From Vicinamibacterales bacterium (GTDB lineage: Bacteria > Acidobacteriota > Vicinamibacteria > Vicinamibacterales > SCN-69-37), in assembly GCA_030827135.1 (NCBI GenBank), contig JAURFE010000002.1, positions 186,001 through 250,000 of the forward strand: a stretch of DNA of 64,000 nt. Reading direction: 5' to 3'. Positions 15,373-26,409 of the stretch are shown piece by piece; position 1 is the stretch's first letter, and every line of letters begins with the position of its first letter. The translations under genes and the position numbers were made by a program. A model generated the notes under the pieces. That model was not told the DNA's origin. It was given only the letters and a program-made list of their open reading frames with translations, and searched no databases.

Positions 15373-17741
15373 CTCGGCCTGAGCGTGAGCGTGTGGGCCC
15401 GTTCCTTCTCCACGCGTGGGCGCGAGTACACGAGGGGGAAGAACTCGTCGCGCGCCCACGGCCCGTGCAGGTTGCTGAAGAACGGGCTCTCGGGCTGGGC
15501 TGACTGGCCCGGGACGTTCGTGATGAGCGACCGGTCCCAGTCGGCGACGTCGAGGATCTCTCGGTAGCTGGCACCTGGCGCGGCGACAGTGCCGGTGCCG
15601 CCGGGGCGTTCGACGGTTGGCAAGCTGTACGCCGGCACGAGTGGAAACGGGAACGGTCGCGTGTGAATCCGCCCCCAACGCCACTGCACCCAGTCGGCGC
15701 CTTGTGACGACACGAGTTCGGCCACGGCCTTGGATAAGGTCGATTCGTGCTCGGCCTTCCGCGCATCTGCGGGGCGAGAGGCGTCGCGCTCGGTCGCCGT
15801 CGACAGGCCTCGCCACACGTCGTACACCGCGCCGGCCGCAGAGTCGGTCGTCAGCACCGCGTCCCACGCGGCCAGGAGGCGCCGCGCGCGCTCAACGTCG
15901 GCGTTGGCGGATGTCCACCCGCGAAACAACACGAGTTCCGCCTCGGCGCGCAGATGCTTCGCGTCCAGCTGCATGCGCTGGTGGTCTTCCAGGGTAAACG
16001 CCTTCGGCGTATCGAACAGCTGCAGGAGCCGCGTGATGCGGTCGTACGGAAGATTCGCCGACGACTTGAACATGAGGGGCGGCGTGTAGTCCTTTGGCTG
16101 CACGTTGTGGTTGGCCGTGACGATGAATCCGCGCTCCGGATTGAATTCCTGCGGCAAGTCACGACGAAAGCCATTCCACTCGTACGCGCCGGTCCCCGGG
16201 ACAGGCAGCCGCCCCACCCAGGATCGGCCATCGGGTCCCACGGCGCGGCGATCAGGCGTCAGGGCGGCGGCCATCCAGGAAATGTTGCCGTCCACGTCGC
16301 CGCAGATCAGGTTTTCGCTTGGTGCCTTCCAGTACATCGCCTGCGTCTGAAATTCCTTGCAGTCCTTCGACTGCGCGAGACGCAAGCCGCCGAGGTACGG
16401 CGCCGTGCCCGGCTCCAGAAGCGAGGACCGCAGGACGTAGGCCTTGTGCCGCGCCGTATCCTCGTGGAACACGGGACCGTGGCGGGTGAACCTGAGTTCC
16501 ACCGTCTCAGTGGCGCCTCCCTTCACGCGCACAGCCTCCCGCACGATGCGCACGGGTTCCCACCGCCCGCGGAACCGGACTTCATTCGGGTTGGCCGGGT
16601 TGACGTCCTCGACGTATACGTCTTCCATGTCGGTACCCACGATCGTGAGTCCCCACCCCAGGCGATCGTTGTGCCCGATGGCGACGCCGACAAACGGCAC
16701 CTCGCCCGACCCGATCACATTCCAGCCCGGTGCGTTGAGGTGCACCACGTATCGAAGCGACGGATGCGTCACGGCTCGGTGCGGGTCGTTCACAACGACC
16801 GGCTTGCCGGTCACAGAGAGACGGCCGCTGACAACCCAGTTGTTCGACCCCGGCGGGTCGGGCGGCGTGGACGGGCCCGGCACCGGGAGATCCAATCCCC
16901 CCCGCCCACGCGCGGCGCCGACCAGGTCGAGATACTGCGGCAGGATCTCCGGCGTGTTGCCTCCACGCCCACCACGTCCCCCACCACCTGCTCCACCCAC
17001 ACCACCCGGCATGCCGGTTGTCGTCACGGTGTCATCGATGATCGACAGATCGAGCCCTTCGGGTACGGTGAGGTCGTCCCACGGATCGGGAGCGCGCTGC
17101 CTGTTGGCGGCCTCCCGCCCGAGGCGGACGACGGCTCTGGCCAGATTGAGTTCCGCGCTGGCGTCCCCGAACGTGGCCGTCCGCAGCACGACGGTCTCCG
17201 CGGTCCAGGGCTCAGGCGTGATGCCGGTGAGTTTGAACTCCAGCGGCAGGTTGGTCCGATGCGCGGAGATGAAGGCGTTCACGCCGGCGGCGTACGCCTC
17301 GAAGATGCGTTTACCATCCGGGTGGTAACTCGTCCATTCGCGATCGTCCATCGGGCCTCGGTACCGGAGCAGCCGCGCCTGCCGATCGCGGCCCACGGCC
17401 TGCGGACCAAGGATCTCGGCCATCCGGCCCTCCTTGTCGCGGCGCCACATCTCCATCTGCCACAGACGGTCCTGGGCCATGACATACCCCTGCGCGAAAA
17501 ACAGGTCGTCCGTGTTCGTCGCATAGATGTGGGGAATCCCCCACCGGTCACGAATCACTTCGACGGATTCGCGCAGGCCCTGCAACCGGTGCTCGCCATC
17601 GAGCGTGGCCAGCGATGCGCGGGCCAGCTCGCGCAATCCGGGGTCGGGCGTTTGCCGCGCCTGCGGTGCGATCGTGATGACAAGGAGAACGGTGACCATC
17701 CCGGCCAGAGTGCCGACGAGCGAGGGTTTCAGTCGCGCCAT
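15369..17741 (-). CDS. Penicillin acylase family protein (Ntn hydrolase)
   Basis: 790 aa with an N-terminal hydrophobic signal or anchor (about residues 8-28), so it is periplasmic. The alpha-chain region has VIRDRWGIPHIYATNTDDLFF and GYVMAQDRLWQMEMWRR. The autocatalytic nucleophile is Ser299 in GSNNWVVSGRLSVTGKP, which becomes the N-terminus of the beta chain. VGVAIGHNDRLGWGLT follows. A glycine-rich insert (about residues 244-262) lies in the linker expected to be excised. The family cleaves amide bonds of acylated compounds such as beta-lactams, cyclic lipopeptides and acyl-homoserine lactones; the substrate here is unknown. Confidence 0.93.
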   Translation of the reverse strand: MARLKPSLVGTLAGMVTVLLVITIAPQARQTPDPGLRELARASLATLDGEHRLQGLRESVEVIRDRWGIPHIYATNTDDLFFAQGYVMAQDRLWQMEMWRRDKEGRMAEILGPQAVGRDRQARLLRYRGPMDDREWTSYHPDGKRIFEAYAAGVNAFISAHRTNLPLEFKLTGITPEPWTAETVVLRTATFGDASAELNLARAVVRLGREAANRQRAPDPWDDLTVPEGLDLSIIDDTVTTTGMPGGVGGAGGGGRGGRGGNTPEILPQYLDLVGAARGRGGLDLPVPGPSTPPDPPGSNNWVVSGRLSVTGKPVVVNDPHRAVTHPSLRYVVHLNAPGWNVIGSGEVPFVGVAIGHNDRLGWGLTIVGTDMEDVYVEDVNPANPNEVRFRGRWEPVRIVREAVRVKGGATETVELRFTRHGPVFHEDTARHKAYVLRSSLLEPGTAPYLGGLRLAQSKDCKEFQTQAMYWKAPSENLICGDVDGNISWMAAALTPDRRAVGPDGRSWVGRLPVPGTGAYEWNGFRRDLPQEFNPERGFIVTANHNVQPKDYTPPLMFKSSANLPYDRITRLLQLFDTPKAFTLEDHQRMQLDAKHLRAEAELVLFRGWTSANADVERARRLLAAWDAVLTTDSAAGAVYDVWRGLSTATERDASRPADARKAEHESTLSKAVAELVSSQGADWVQWRWGRIHTRPFPFPLVPAYSLPTVERPGGTGTVAAPGASYREILDVADWDRSLITNVPGQSAQPESPFFSNLHGPWARDEFFPLVYSRPRVEKERAHTLTLRPR

Positions 17742-17750
17742 GCGCGAAGC

Positions 17751-18764
17751 TTATCCGACCAGCGGACCTTCAGTGTTGATGACCAGCACCGTGTGGCCGG
17801 CCAGATGCGGCAGGCCCTGCCTGGCCAGCAGCGCCGCCACCCCGGCGGCACCCGAAGGTCCACTTCGCACCACGGGGTCGCCCGGCAGCGGCCGCGCGAG
17901 CCGATCGATGGCGGCGTCCACCTGCGCGTCAGTCACGGTCACGGCGGCGTCGACCGTGGCCTGCAGGACGGGCCAGGCCACCGTGCTGACTTCGGCGCAA
18001 CGCAATCCGACCATCGACGTCGGTGCGGCCTCCGGCAGCGCGGTCCTGACGCCGGCGCGCAGGGATACGCCCACACACGCAGAGCCCTCCGCTTCGGCGA
18101 CCACCAGTCGCGGCCGATGGGCGCCAAAGGTCACATTCAGCCAGCCCGCGACGGCGCCCGCGAGGGAACCGACACCGGCCTGCACGATGACCACCATCTT
18201 CCGAAGATCCCCCGCAAACCCACCGGCGGCCGCGACCTCATCGAGGACGTGCGTGTACCCCGCCATGATCCAGCGCGGCACATCCTCGTAGCCTGGCCAC
18301 GCGGTGTCGGACACGATCGTCCAGCCGCGGGTCTGCGCATCGGCGGCCAGCATGCGAACCGTGTCGTCATATGCCACCGGCGTCACGGTCACGTCCGCGC
18401 CTTCGTGGCGCAGGGCATCGATACGAACAGGGTTCGTTCCTGCGGGTACAAAGATGTGCGAGGTCAACCCGTGGTCGCGCGCCGCACGCGCGACCGCCCG
18501 CCCGTGATTGCCGGCCGTCGCAGCGGCAAGGGCCGGCACCGGCGCTTGCGCCGACGCGAGCACCCGGGCGACCGCGTATCGAACGCCGACGATCTTGAAC
18601 GCGGGCAGTCCGAACCGCGCCGACTCATCCTTGACGAGGATGCGGCCGGCGCCGACTTCACGCGCCAGTGCGGGAAGTTCCACCAATGGCGTGGCCGGGG
18701 CCTGGGTCTGGCTGTAGAACCGGCGAACCTCAGTCAAATCGTCAGGCGCAAACAAGGGGCGCAT
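17751..18764 (-). CDS. PLP-dependent lyase of the diaminopropionate ammonia-lyase type
   Basis: 337 aa, fold type II PLP enzyme. The Schiff-base lysine is K57 in ESARFGLPAFKIVGVRYA, a motif typical of diaminopropionate ammonia-lyase. ATAGNHGRAVARAARDHG binds the cofactor phosphate, and QAGVGSLAGAVAGW follows. It is shorter than the usual ~400 aa of DAP lyases, so a related amino-acid lyase or racemase is possible. The start at 18764 is 5 bp after the transporter stop, so it belongs to an HD/transporter/lyase operon that may take up and deaminate amino acids. Confidence 0.8.
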   Translation of the reverse strand: MRPLFAPDDLTEVRRFYSQTQAPATPLVELPALAREVGAGRILVKDESARFGLPAFKIVGVRYAVARVLASAQAPVPALAAATAGNHGRAVARAARDHGLTSHIFVPAGTNPVRIDALRHEGADVTVTPVAYDDTVRMLAADAQTRGWTIVSDTAWPGYEDVPRWIMAGYTHVLDEVAAAGGFAGDLRKMVVIVQAGVGSLAGAVAGWLNVTFGAHRPRLVVAEAEGSACVGVSLRAGVRTALPEAAPTSMVGLRCAEVSTVAWPVLQATVDAAVTVTDAQVDAAIDRLARPLPGDPVVRSGPSGAAGVAALLARQGLPHLAGHTVLVINTEGPLVG

Positions 18765-18769
18765 CGTTC

Positions 18770-20089
18770 TCAGCCGGCGAGCACGATCCCAATGAGTCCG
18801 ACGATCGCCACCAGCAGGGCTCCGGGAAGCGCGAACCGCAACCACCGCCCGTAGGTGATCTTCGCGCTCAGAATCATCGCGAGCAGCGCCCCGTTGGTTG
18901 GCGTCAGCATGTCGCACAACCCCGCGCCTGTCTGAAACGCGATCACGGACGCGTCGCGCGAGAACCCGAGCAGGTCAGCCAGGGGCGCCACGACCGGCAT
19001 CGTCAACACCGCCTGCCCGCTCATCGTGGGCACGGGGATGTGCAGGAGGGCCTGCATCGGTACCATCAGCACCGCAGCCGTGACGCCAGGCACCTGTGTC
19101 AGCGGTGTCGCCAGACCGTGGAGAATCGTGTCGAGCACCTGCCCGTCGGCAAGCGCCACGCTGATGCCGCGGGCCACGCCCACGAACAGCGCGGCGCCGA
19201 GCATGCCTTCCATCCCCTTGATGAAACTCGCGGCACTGTCCGAGGGCGTCTGCCCCGAGACGAGACCAATCGCAAACGCGGCGACCAGAAACAGCGCCGG
19301 CAATTCGTTGAAACCCCACTCGTGGCGAAGCACGCCTATGACATAGGGCACAAACGGCAGCAGCACCAGCGCAAGCAGCACGAAGTCACGGCGTTGCACA
19401 GGCTCTGCCGCTATGGCGGACTCCCCCGCGACCCGCTCGTCCTTCGCACTCATGACGAGCGTCCACCCGACCCACACCGACACGGCCGCGACGAGCAACG
19501 AGAACCGCAGGGCCGGCTGGCTCATGGGAGGCAACTCGGCAAACTGCAGCGCGATACCTGTCTGAAACGGATTGGTGGGACCAAACGCCGCCGCGACCAC
19601 CGCCGCGCCGAGACTCATGGCGAGCGCCGTGAGGGGGCCGAAGCCAAGGCCGCGACTCAACACGAGCAGGACCGGCACCAGCGCGATGATCTCCTCGTGC
19701 ATGTTCTCGAGGGCGCCAAGTGTCGCAAAGACCACGCTGACCAGCACCACGACAAGCCATGGATGTGGGCTGTGTCCGACGAGTGCACCGACGAGCCTCG
19801 CCAGGGCTCCCGTCCGCTCGAGCATCGCGAAGGCGCCGCCCACAAACAGGATGATCAGAATCACGTCCGCGCCTTCGACGATGCCGCGGGGCACGGCGAG
19901 GAGGCCGGGCATCAGCCCGACCGGAGTCGGGTCCACACGGGCGTACGTGTCCGGAATGACGACCGAACGACCGGTCGCATCATCGACGCGCCGTTCGAAC
20001 TGCCCGGCCGGCAGGACCCAGGTCAGCAGGACCGCGACGGCCACGCCGCCCAGCAGCAGCACAAGCGGATGCGGAAGTTTCAGACGCAC
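18770..20089 (-). CDS. YfcC family membrane transporter (possible amino-acid or dicarboxylate carrier)
   Basis: 439 aa, about 11-12 membrane helices. The N-terminus (HPLVLLLGGVAVAVLLTWVLPAGQFER) and later motifs GALENMHEEIIALVPVLL, AFGPTNPFQTGIALQ and GLCDMLTPTNGALLAMI are characteristic of the YfcC/arginine-ornithine antiporter group of the ion-transporter superfamily. The start is GTG; it overlaps the HD gene stop by 10 bp. With a PLP lyase 5 bp downstream, an amino-acid substrate is plausible but not shown. Confidence 0.85.
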   Translation of the reverse strand: MRLKLPHPLVLLLGGVAVAVLLTWVLPAGQFERRVDDATGRSVVIPDTYARVDPTPVGLMPGLLAVPRGIVEGADVILIILFVGGAFAMLERTGALARLVGALVGHSPHPWLVVVLVSVVFATLGALENMHEEIIALVPVLLVLSRGLGFGPLTALAMSLGAAVVAAAFGPTNPFQTGIALQFAELPPMSQPALRFSLLVAAVSVWVGWTLVMSAKDERVAGESAIAAEPVQRRDFVLLALVLLPFVPYVIGVLRHEWGFNELPALFLVAAFAIGLVSGQTPSDSAASFIKGMEGMLGAALFVGVARGISVALADGQVLDTILHGLATPLTQVPGVTAAVLMVPMQALLHIPVPTMSGQAVLTMPVVAPLADLLGFSRDASVIAFQTGAGLCDMLTPTNGALLAMILSAKITYGRWLRFALPGALLVAIVGLIGIVLAG

Positions 20090-20670
20090 AAGTGACCCGC
20101 TGCCGTCTGTTCATCGATGATGCGCAGGACCGTCGGCCACAGCGCCGGCAGCCCTTCGCGTATCGGGTCCATGCGCCGCAGAACGGCATCACGGGAGATG
20201 TTGTGTGCGCGCCATGTGCCGCCATCGTTGACGGCGGTGTTCTGCAGCAGCGCCGCAAATCGATCCAGGGCGTTGGCCATGCGCGCATCCGGCGTGTCGC
20301 CGGCCTCGAACTCATCCCAGAGACGCCGGAAGTCAGGGCCGGGCCCGGCGGCGATCAGGCCGAACAACCGGTCAGCCGCCGCGCGTTCACGGTCGGCCTT
20401 GTCGTGGTTCGCGGCCGTATCGAAGGCAAACGTATCTCCGGCATCAATCTCCACAAGATCGTGAACCAGCAGCATGCGGATCACGCGATCGACGTCAACA
20501 CCCGCCGGCGCGTGGCCGGCCAACGTCAGCGCCATCAGGGCAATGTGCCACGAGTGCTCCGCACTGTTTTCGCGCCTGGAGCGATCGCCAACGGTCGTCA
20601 TCCGCAGGACGGACTTGAGGCGGTCCACCTCCCGCAGGAAGGCCACTTTGTGCATCAACACGTCGGACAT
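20080..20670 (-). CDS. HD domain phosphohydrolase (YfbR-like)
   Basis: 196 aa, one HD domain. Metal ligands: H in NSAEHSWHIALMAL, HD in LLVHDLVEIDAGD, and the distal D in ANALDRFAALLQN. This spacing matches YfbR-type 5'-deoxynucleotidases and related HD hydrolases acting on nucleotides. The ATG at 20670 was chosen over an upstream TTG at 20679 because a TATACG hexamer ends at 20681, immediately before the TTG. It is the first gene of an operon with the YfcC transporter and the PLP lyase. Confidence 0.88.
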   Translation of the reverse strand: MSDVLMHKVAFLREVDRLKSVLRMTTVGDRSRRENSAEHSWHIALMALTLAGHAPAGVDVDRVIRMLLVHDLVEIDAGDTFAFDTAANHDKADRERAAADRLFGLIAAGPGPDFRRLWDEFEAGDTPDARMANALDRFAALLQNTAVNDGGTWRAHNISRDAVLRRMDPIREGLPALWPTVLRIIDEQTAAGHLCV

Positions 20671-20707
20671 GACGTGCAACCGTATACGAAGTCGTCTCCC
20701 CGGGGAA

Positions 20708-22270
20708 CTACCGGCCCTGCAGCCAGCGAGCCAGTGCGGTCATCTGCTCAGGCGTGAGTTTGTCGCCGAACGCAGGCATATCGCCGTCCGGCTTGAGTTC
20801 TCTCGGCACGGTCATCTGTCGCACAATCATGGCGACATCCTGCTCCATGCCGATGCCGGTGAGGCCGGGACCTTCAGTGCCGCCAACGGGTCCAAGCACG
20901 TGGCAACGCAGACAGTGACGATTAAACAACACCGCCAGGTCCCCATCGTCATTCGCAGCGGGCAGGGGACTGCCTGATCGGCCGCGCGCGAGCGCGGCAA
21001 GGATCGCCGACACATCATGTGGGTCGGTCGGAGGTACCGGGCGCAGACCTGGAGCAATCATCTCCGGGTCGGCCAGATGCGAGGCCACCCAGTCGCGCGG
21101 CCGTGTCACTCGCACCGGCTCAATGGGACCGGCGACACCCGCAGCGGTGTGGCACGTGGCGCAGGTGCCTGTCTGGATCAACACGGCACCGGCCTGTTCC
21201 CGAACGTTCCACTCCGCGCCCGATGACGGAGGTTTGTCCATGGCGCCGAGGACGGTCAGGGTGGTGATCGACACGAGACCGGTGGCGAACACGCCCAGCA
21301 ACACGCGGCGTTCACGCAGTCCGCGCGTCCGGGCCCGGTCGAGCCACGGCAACAGCGCGAGCAGCGTCATCACCACGCCGGGGATGATGATGGCGCCGAC
21401 GATTTCAAGTCTGCCCGGGAAGTACTTCAGCAGTTCAAACAGTCCGAGGAAATACCACTCCGGCCGCGGAATGTAATCGCTGGACGTGGGGTCGGCCGGC
21501 GGCTCGAGCGGCGGCGCGCCCTGCCACGCGAACACGGCCAGCGCGATGCCCGCAACGAGGGCGACCGTCAGATCCCGCGCGGCCTGATAGGGAAAAAACG
21601 TCTGCGCGTCGCCGGCCTTCGGTGTAATCGGACCCGAAATGCCATGGCGGCGCATGAGGTAGAGATGCAACCCTGTCAGCCCGAACAACACGGGCGGCAG
21701 CACGAGCACATGCACGGCGTACCAGCGCGTCAGCGTCAACGCGCCGATGTCCGGTCCTCCCCGCAGCAGGCCCGCGAGCCACTCGCCGACGACGGGGGTC
21801 AGTTTGGAGATGTTGATGGTGACAACGGTGGCCCAGTAGGCACGCTGATCCCACGGCAGCAGGTAGCCGGTCAACCCGAACGCGAGGATCACATGGAGCA
21901 GCACCAGTCCGACGATCCAGTTGAGCTCACGTGGCGCCCGGTAGCTGCCGAAGAAGACCACGCGGATGAGATGCAGGACCGCGGTGACGACCACGAGGCT
22001 CGCGCCCCAGTGGTGCAGGCCCCGCAGCAGTTGCCCGCCGCGCACCTCGGTCGTGATGTACCGCACGCTGTCCCACGCGTGGTCGGGTGTTGGCGCGTAG
22101 AACATGGCGAGCAGTGTGCCGGTCACCACCTGCAATGTCAGGCCGAACAGCAGCAGACTGCCGAAGGTGAACCACCACCCGGTGCCCGCTGGCAATTTCT
22201 CGTCGAGCAGATGGTGGCGGATGGTACGGAAGCCGGCGCGATGGTCGAGCCAGTCGAACACTGCGCGCAT
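20708..22270 (-). CDS. Cytochrome b (bc/b6f type) fused to a two-haem cytochrome c region
   Basis: 520 aa. Residues 1-345 are a full cytochrome b: haem histidines in GLHHWGASLVVVTAVLHLIR and RWYAVHVLVLPP...HLYLMRRHG, the quinol-site PEWY motif in RPEWYFLGLFELLKY, and 8 or so helices. The tail holds two c-type haem sites, C370-x-x-C373-H (CATCH) and C453-x-x-C456-H (CLRCH), so it faces the periplasm. This replaces a separate cytochrome c1. With the Rieske gene directly upstream (1-nt overlap) it forms a quinol:cytochrome c or alternative acceptor oxidoreductase. Confidence 0.94.
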   Translation of the reverse strand: MRAVFDWLDHRAGFRTIRHHLLDEKLPAGTGWWFTFGSLLLFGLTLQVVTGTLLAMFYAPTPDHAWDSVRYITTEVRGGQLLRGLHHWGASLVVVTAVLHLIRVVFFGSYRAPRELNWIVGLVLLHVILAFGLTGYLLPWDQRAYWATVVTINISKLTPVVGEWLAGLLRGGPDIGALTLTRWYAVHVLVLPPVLFGLTGLHLYLMRRHGISGPITPKAGDAQTFFPYQAARDLTVALVAGIALAVFAWQGAPPLEPPADPTSSDYIPRPEWYFLGLFELLKYFPGRLEIVGAIIIPGVVMTLLALLPWLDRARTRGLRERRVLLGVFATGLVSITTLTVLGAMDKPPSSGAEWNVREQAGAVLIQTGTCATCHTAAGVAGPIEPVRVTRPRDWVASHLADPEMIAPGLRPVPPTDPHDVSAILAALARGRSGSPLPAANDDGDLAVLFNRHCLRCHVLGPVGGTEGPGLTGIGMEQDVAMIVRQMTVPRELKPDGDMPAFGDKLTPEQMTALARWLQGR

Positions 22271-22743
22271 CAGATCTCAACCTCGAGGTCTGCGGTCTCC
22301 GGATTGAGCCGGACGGGAATCCTGTGGAGGCCGCTCGGGGGCGGCCCGGAAACGACATCACCGGCGCGGTTAAAAATTCCGCCGTGGCACGGACACTTGT
22401 ACTGGTCGCCCGCGGCGTCCCAGGCGACGCGACACCCGAGGTGGGTGCAGGTGGCTGAGAGGGCCTGGTAGTCCTCGCCCACCTTGTCGATGAACACAAC
22501 GGTCTGTTTCCGCGTGGCGTGCCAGCCGTCCGCGTGTCGTTCCGTCAGGGTGGCGACGAACGGCCCTTTGGGCGGCAGGTCAAACATGGACGCGGCAGGA
22601 CGCCAGCGTTTGGCGGCGTCCCTGGCGCGCGGTGTGATGACTGCGCCGGCCAGGCCGGCCACTCCGGCGCCGATCAGGGCGGCCCCGGCGAGCACGAGGC
22701 GGGTGAGAAACGAACGACGGGCGTCAGGATGGGGGCTGCTCAT
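22270..22743 (-). CDS. Rieske [2Fe-2S] protein of the cytochrome bc complex
   Basis: 157 aa. A twin-arginine-like N-terminus ([14 protein letters not shown]) precedes one membrane helix (about residues 14-38). Cluster ligands are C99 and H101 in CTHLGC and C117 and H120 in CPCHGG; the disulphide cysteines C104 and C119 are also present, as in high-potential respiratory Rieske proteins. The stop overlaps the cytochrome b ATG by one base. The start overlaps the end of the upstream TPR gene by 20 bp, so three genes form one operon. Confidence 0.95.
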   Translation of the reverse strand: MSSPHPDARRSFLTRLVLAGAALIGAGVAGLAGAVITPRARDAAKRWRPAASMFDLPPKGPFVATLTERHADGWHATRKQTVVFIDKVGEDYQALSATCTHLGCRVAWDAAGDQYKCPCHGGIFNRAGDVVSGPPPSGLHRIPVRLNPETADLEVEI

Positions 22744-23398
22744 GATGGTGGTGGTCGGGGTGAAGCCCGTCGAAACACGACGGGCAGATGCTGTGCGTGA
22801 ACTCGGCCGATGAGTGCGCAGAGACGTACGCCTCGACCTGCGTCCAGTAGCCGTTGTCGTCACGAATTTTCTTGCAGGACGCGCAGATGGGCCACAGGCG
22901 CTTGAGTGGCTGGGTCTGCGCCTCCACGAGGCCGATGCTGTTGAGCGGCACGGCGATGGCGTGCATGTCGTCAGCCCTCTCGCGAATCGCGAGGCCCCGC
23001 TGAAACGCGGCCAGCGCATTCGCAAAATCATTCATCACGAAATACACCAGGCCCAGCGTGTTCAGGCCCTGGGCCTCCCCATAATCGTCCCCGGCCTGGG
23101 CGAACAGCCGACTGGACTCGGTGGCGTGTTTCCTGGCCAGCTCCAGCTGACTCTGGTTGCGATAGGCGTAGGCAATCAAGTTGAGGGCCTCGGCCTCTCC
23201 CCGGAGGTCTTTCGCTGCTCGTGCGGCCGCCTGGGCCTGCTGGGCGAGACTCAGCAAGCGCGCAGGATCGGTTTCGCTGAGGGCTTTGGCCTCCGCATTG
23301 AGCTGGGCCACCGGTCCTGTCGCGCCACGCTGGGCTGCCGCGCCCACCGGCGCCAGGCAGACAAGGCAAAAGAGGCCACCAGTGAGCAGGACGCGCAT
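22724..23398 (-). CDS. Exported TPR protein with C-terminal two-CxxC domain
   Basis: 224 aa. A clear signal peptide ([20 protein letters not shown]) is followed by TPR-type helices (about residues 40-150), for example [20 protein letters not shown] and [22 protein letters not shown]-terminal domain of about 50 residues has [17 protein letters not shown] and [14 protein letters not shown]. This CxxC...CxxC domain is common at the end of cytoplasmic PAS/GAF or response-regulator proteins, so finding it on an exported protein is unusual. Cysteine pairs may bind zinc. The tail ends in a His-rich run. ATG 23416 is an alternative start. First gene of the Rieske/cytochrome b operon. Confidence 0.78.
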   Translation of the reverse strand: MRVLLTGGLFCLVCLAPVGAAAQRGATGPVAQLNAEAKALSETDPARLLSLAQQAQAAARAAKDLRGEAEALNLIAYAYRNQSQLELARKHATESSRLFAQAGDDYGEAQGLNTLGLVYFVMNDFANALAAFQRGLAIRERADDMHAIAVPLNSIGLVEAQTQPLKRLWPICASCKKIRDDNGYWTQVEAYVSAHSSAEFTHSICPSCFDGLHPDHHHHEQPPS

Positions 23399-23406
23399 CG
23401 CGCAAG

Positions 23407-23412
23407 AATGTA
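23407..23412 (-). promoter_or_regulatory. Putative -10 box of the TPR/Rieske/cytochrome b operon (leaderless)
   Basis: TACATT on the minus strand, ending 8 nt before the ATG at 23398. It shares two bases (23411-23412) with the -10 box of the divergent typA gene. Confidence 0.45.
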
Positions 23413-23416
23413 TCAT
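23411..23416 (+). promoter_or_regulatory. Putative -10 box of typA (leaderless)
   Basis: TATCAT, ending 6 nt before the ATG at 23423; it overlaps the opposite-strand TACATT. The two genes are separated by only 24 bp. Confidence 0.45.
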
Positions 23417-23422
23417 CGTGGG

Positions 23423-25261
<1,839 letters not shown>

Positions 25262-25268
25262 GAACACG

Positions 25269-26342
25269 ATGCGGCTGATCGCCGGCCTTCGTCCGATCCT
25301 CCTGCCGCTGGTCCTCATCGGGCTCGCGCTCTCCCTGTTCAACCTCAGGGTCGGTGATGCGATGGGTGAATTCGAGGTGGCGCGCGCGGCAGGGCGCCGG
25401 GCGCTGGCCGGGCTGCCGCTGTATCAGGACGCGGCGCCCCTGCCCGCATTCACGCAGTTGCCGGCCGTGGCTGTGGCGATGGCGCCACTCGCGGTCGCGG
25501 GCCGCGACGCCGCCCGCGTCGCCTGGTTCGCGCTGTCGTGCGCCTGCCTCGTCCTGCTGCTGCGCTGGTCGGCCGTCGGGCTTCCGGCACGCCAGTGGTC
25601 GGCGCGCACGCTGATCTTTGTGGCGACCGTGTTGCTGGCCAGGTTCTACATCATCGATCTCACGCTCGGTCAGACCGATGTGCTCCTCGCGCTGCTGCTT
25701 CTGGCCAGCCTCGGCGCCGTGCAACTTGAAGCGGCGACGCTCGCCGGCGTGGTGCTGGGCCTGGCGGTCCTCTTCCATCCCCCGGCGCTCATCCTCCTGC
25801 CGTGGCTCACGGCCACCGCCGGCACGCGGGCCGGGGCCGCGGGCCTGGCTGTGCTGTCCGCGGGACTCCTGCTGCCCGCCGCCGTGTACGGATGGGCCGG
25901 CAACCTCGCCCAGTTGACGGCCTGGTGGCGGCAGCCCGTGGTGATGCCGGTCGAGGTCGGCAACGTCTCACTCGCCGCTCTGTGGGTTGGGTGGGTCGGC
26001 GCCGGATCGGTCGCGGCGATCCTCGCGGCCCTGACGGCCATGCTGCTCGTCGCCGTGACGTTGACGGTCTGGACGCAGCGCGCGCGCGTGCAGGATCCCG
26101 AGTACCTCGAGTTCTCGCTGCTGCTGGTGCTGCTCCCGCTGCTCGTCAGCGCCAGTCCCACCCACATGTTGCTGCTTGCCACACCCGCCGTGATGCTGGT
26201 CGCCGACCGCTGGCGCGAACTCCTGCTCCCGTGGCGCCTGGCCACCGGCGGAGCCGTCCTGCTTTTGTGGCTCGTTCCCACCCTCGCCGCCATCGTCATC
26301 ATCGCAACCCTCGCGCAGCTCCGCCTCCGAGCGCACGGCTAG
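25269..26342 (+). CDS. Polytopic membrane protein, GT87/DUF2029-like
   Basis: 357 aa, about 9-10 hydrophobic helices. The periplasmic loop GLPLYQDAAPLPAFTQLPAVAVAMAP has the (L)Y..../P.F.Y.P layout seen in mannosyltransferases of the GT87 (DUF2029) family, and LTLGQTDVLLALLLLASL matches the GQxN/D motif after it. The usual catalytic acidic residue would be in GDAMGEFEVARA. It starts 7 bp after typA and probably shares its transcript. Substrate unknown; likely a polyprenyl-phosphate-sugar-using glycosyltransferase. Confidence 0.65.
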   Translation: MRLIAGLRPILLPLVLIGLALSLFNLRVGDAMGEFEVARAAGRRALAGLPLYQDAAPLPAFTQLPAVAVAMAPLAVAGRDAARVAWFALSCACLVLLLRWSAVGLPARQWSARTLIFVATVLLARFYIIDLTLGQTDVLLALLLLASLGAVQLEAATLAGVVLGLAVLFHPPALILLPWLTATAGTRAGAAGLAVLSAGLLLPAAVYGWAGNLAQLTAWWRQPVVMPVEVGNVSLAALWVGWVGAGSVAAILAALTAMLLVAVTLTVWTQRARVQDPEYLEFSLLLVLLPLLVSASPTHMLLLATPAVMLVADRWRELLLPWRLATGGAVLLLWLVPTLAAIVIIATLAQLRLRAHG

Positions 26343-26409
26343 AATCATGGGCACAAACGTACCCACCTGCGCAGGCCTGTTGGGTACTTCAGTTCCCAGC
26401 CCCGCCCCG

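Noticed and set aside
15747..18854. Open frame of more than 1000 codons on the plus strand, antisense to the penicillin acylase and PLP lyase genes
   Set aside because: Arg/His/Pro-rich product with no domain; it covers two genes with clear catalytic motifs on the other strand.
18668..20095. Plus-strand open frame opposite the YfcC transporter gene
   Set aside because: Arg/His/Gln-rich composition typical of the reverse complement of a membrane-protein gene; no start signal.
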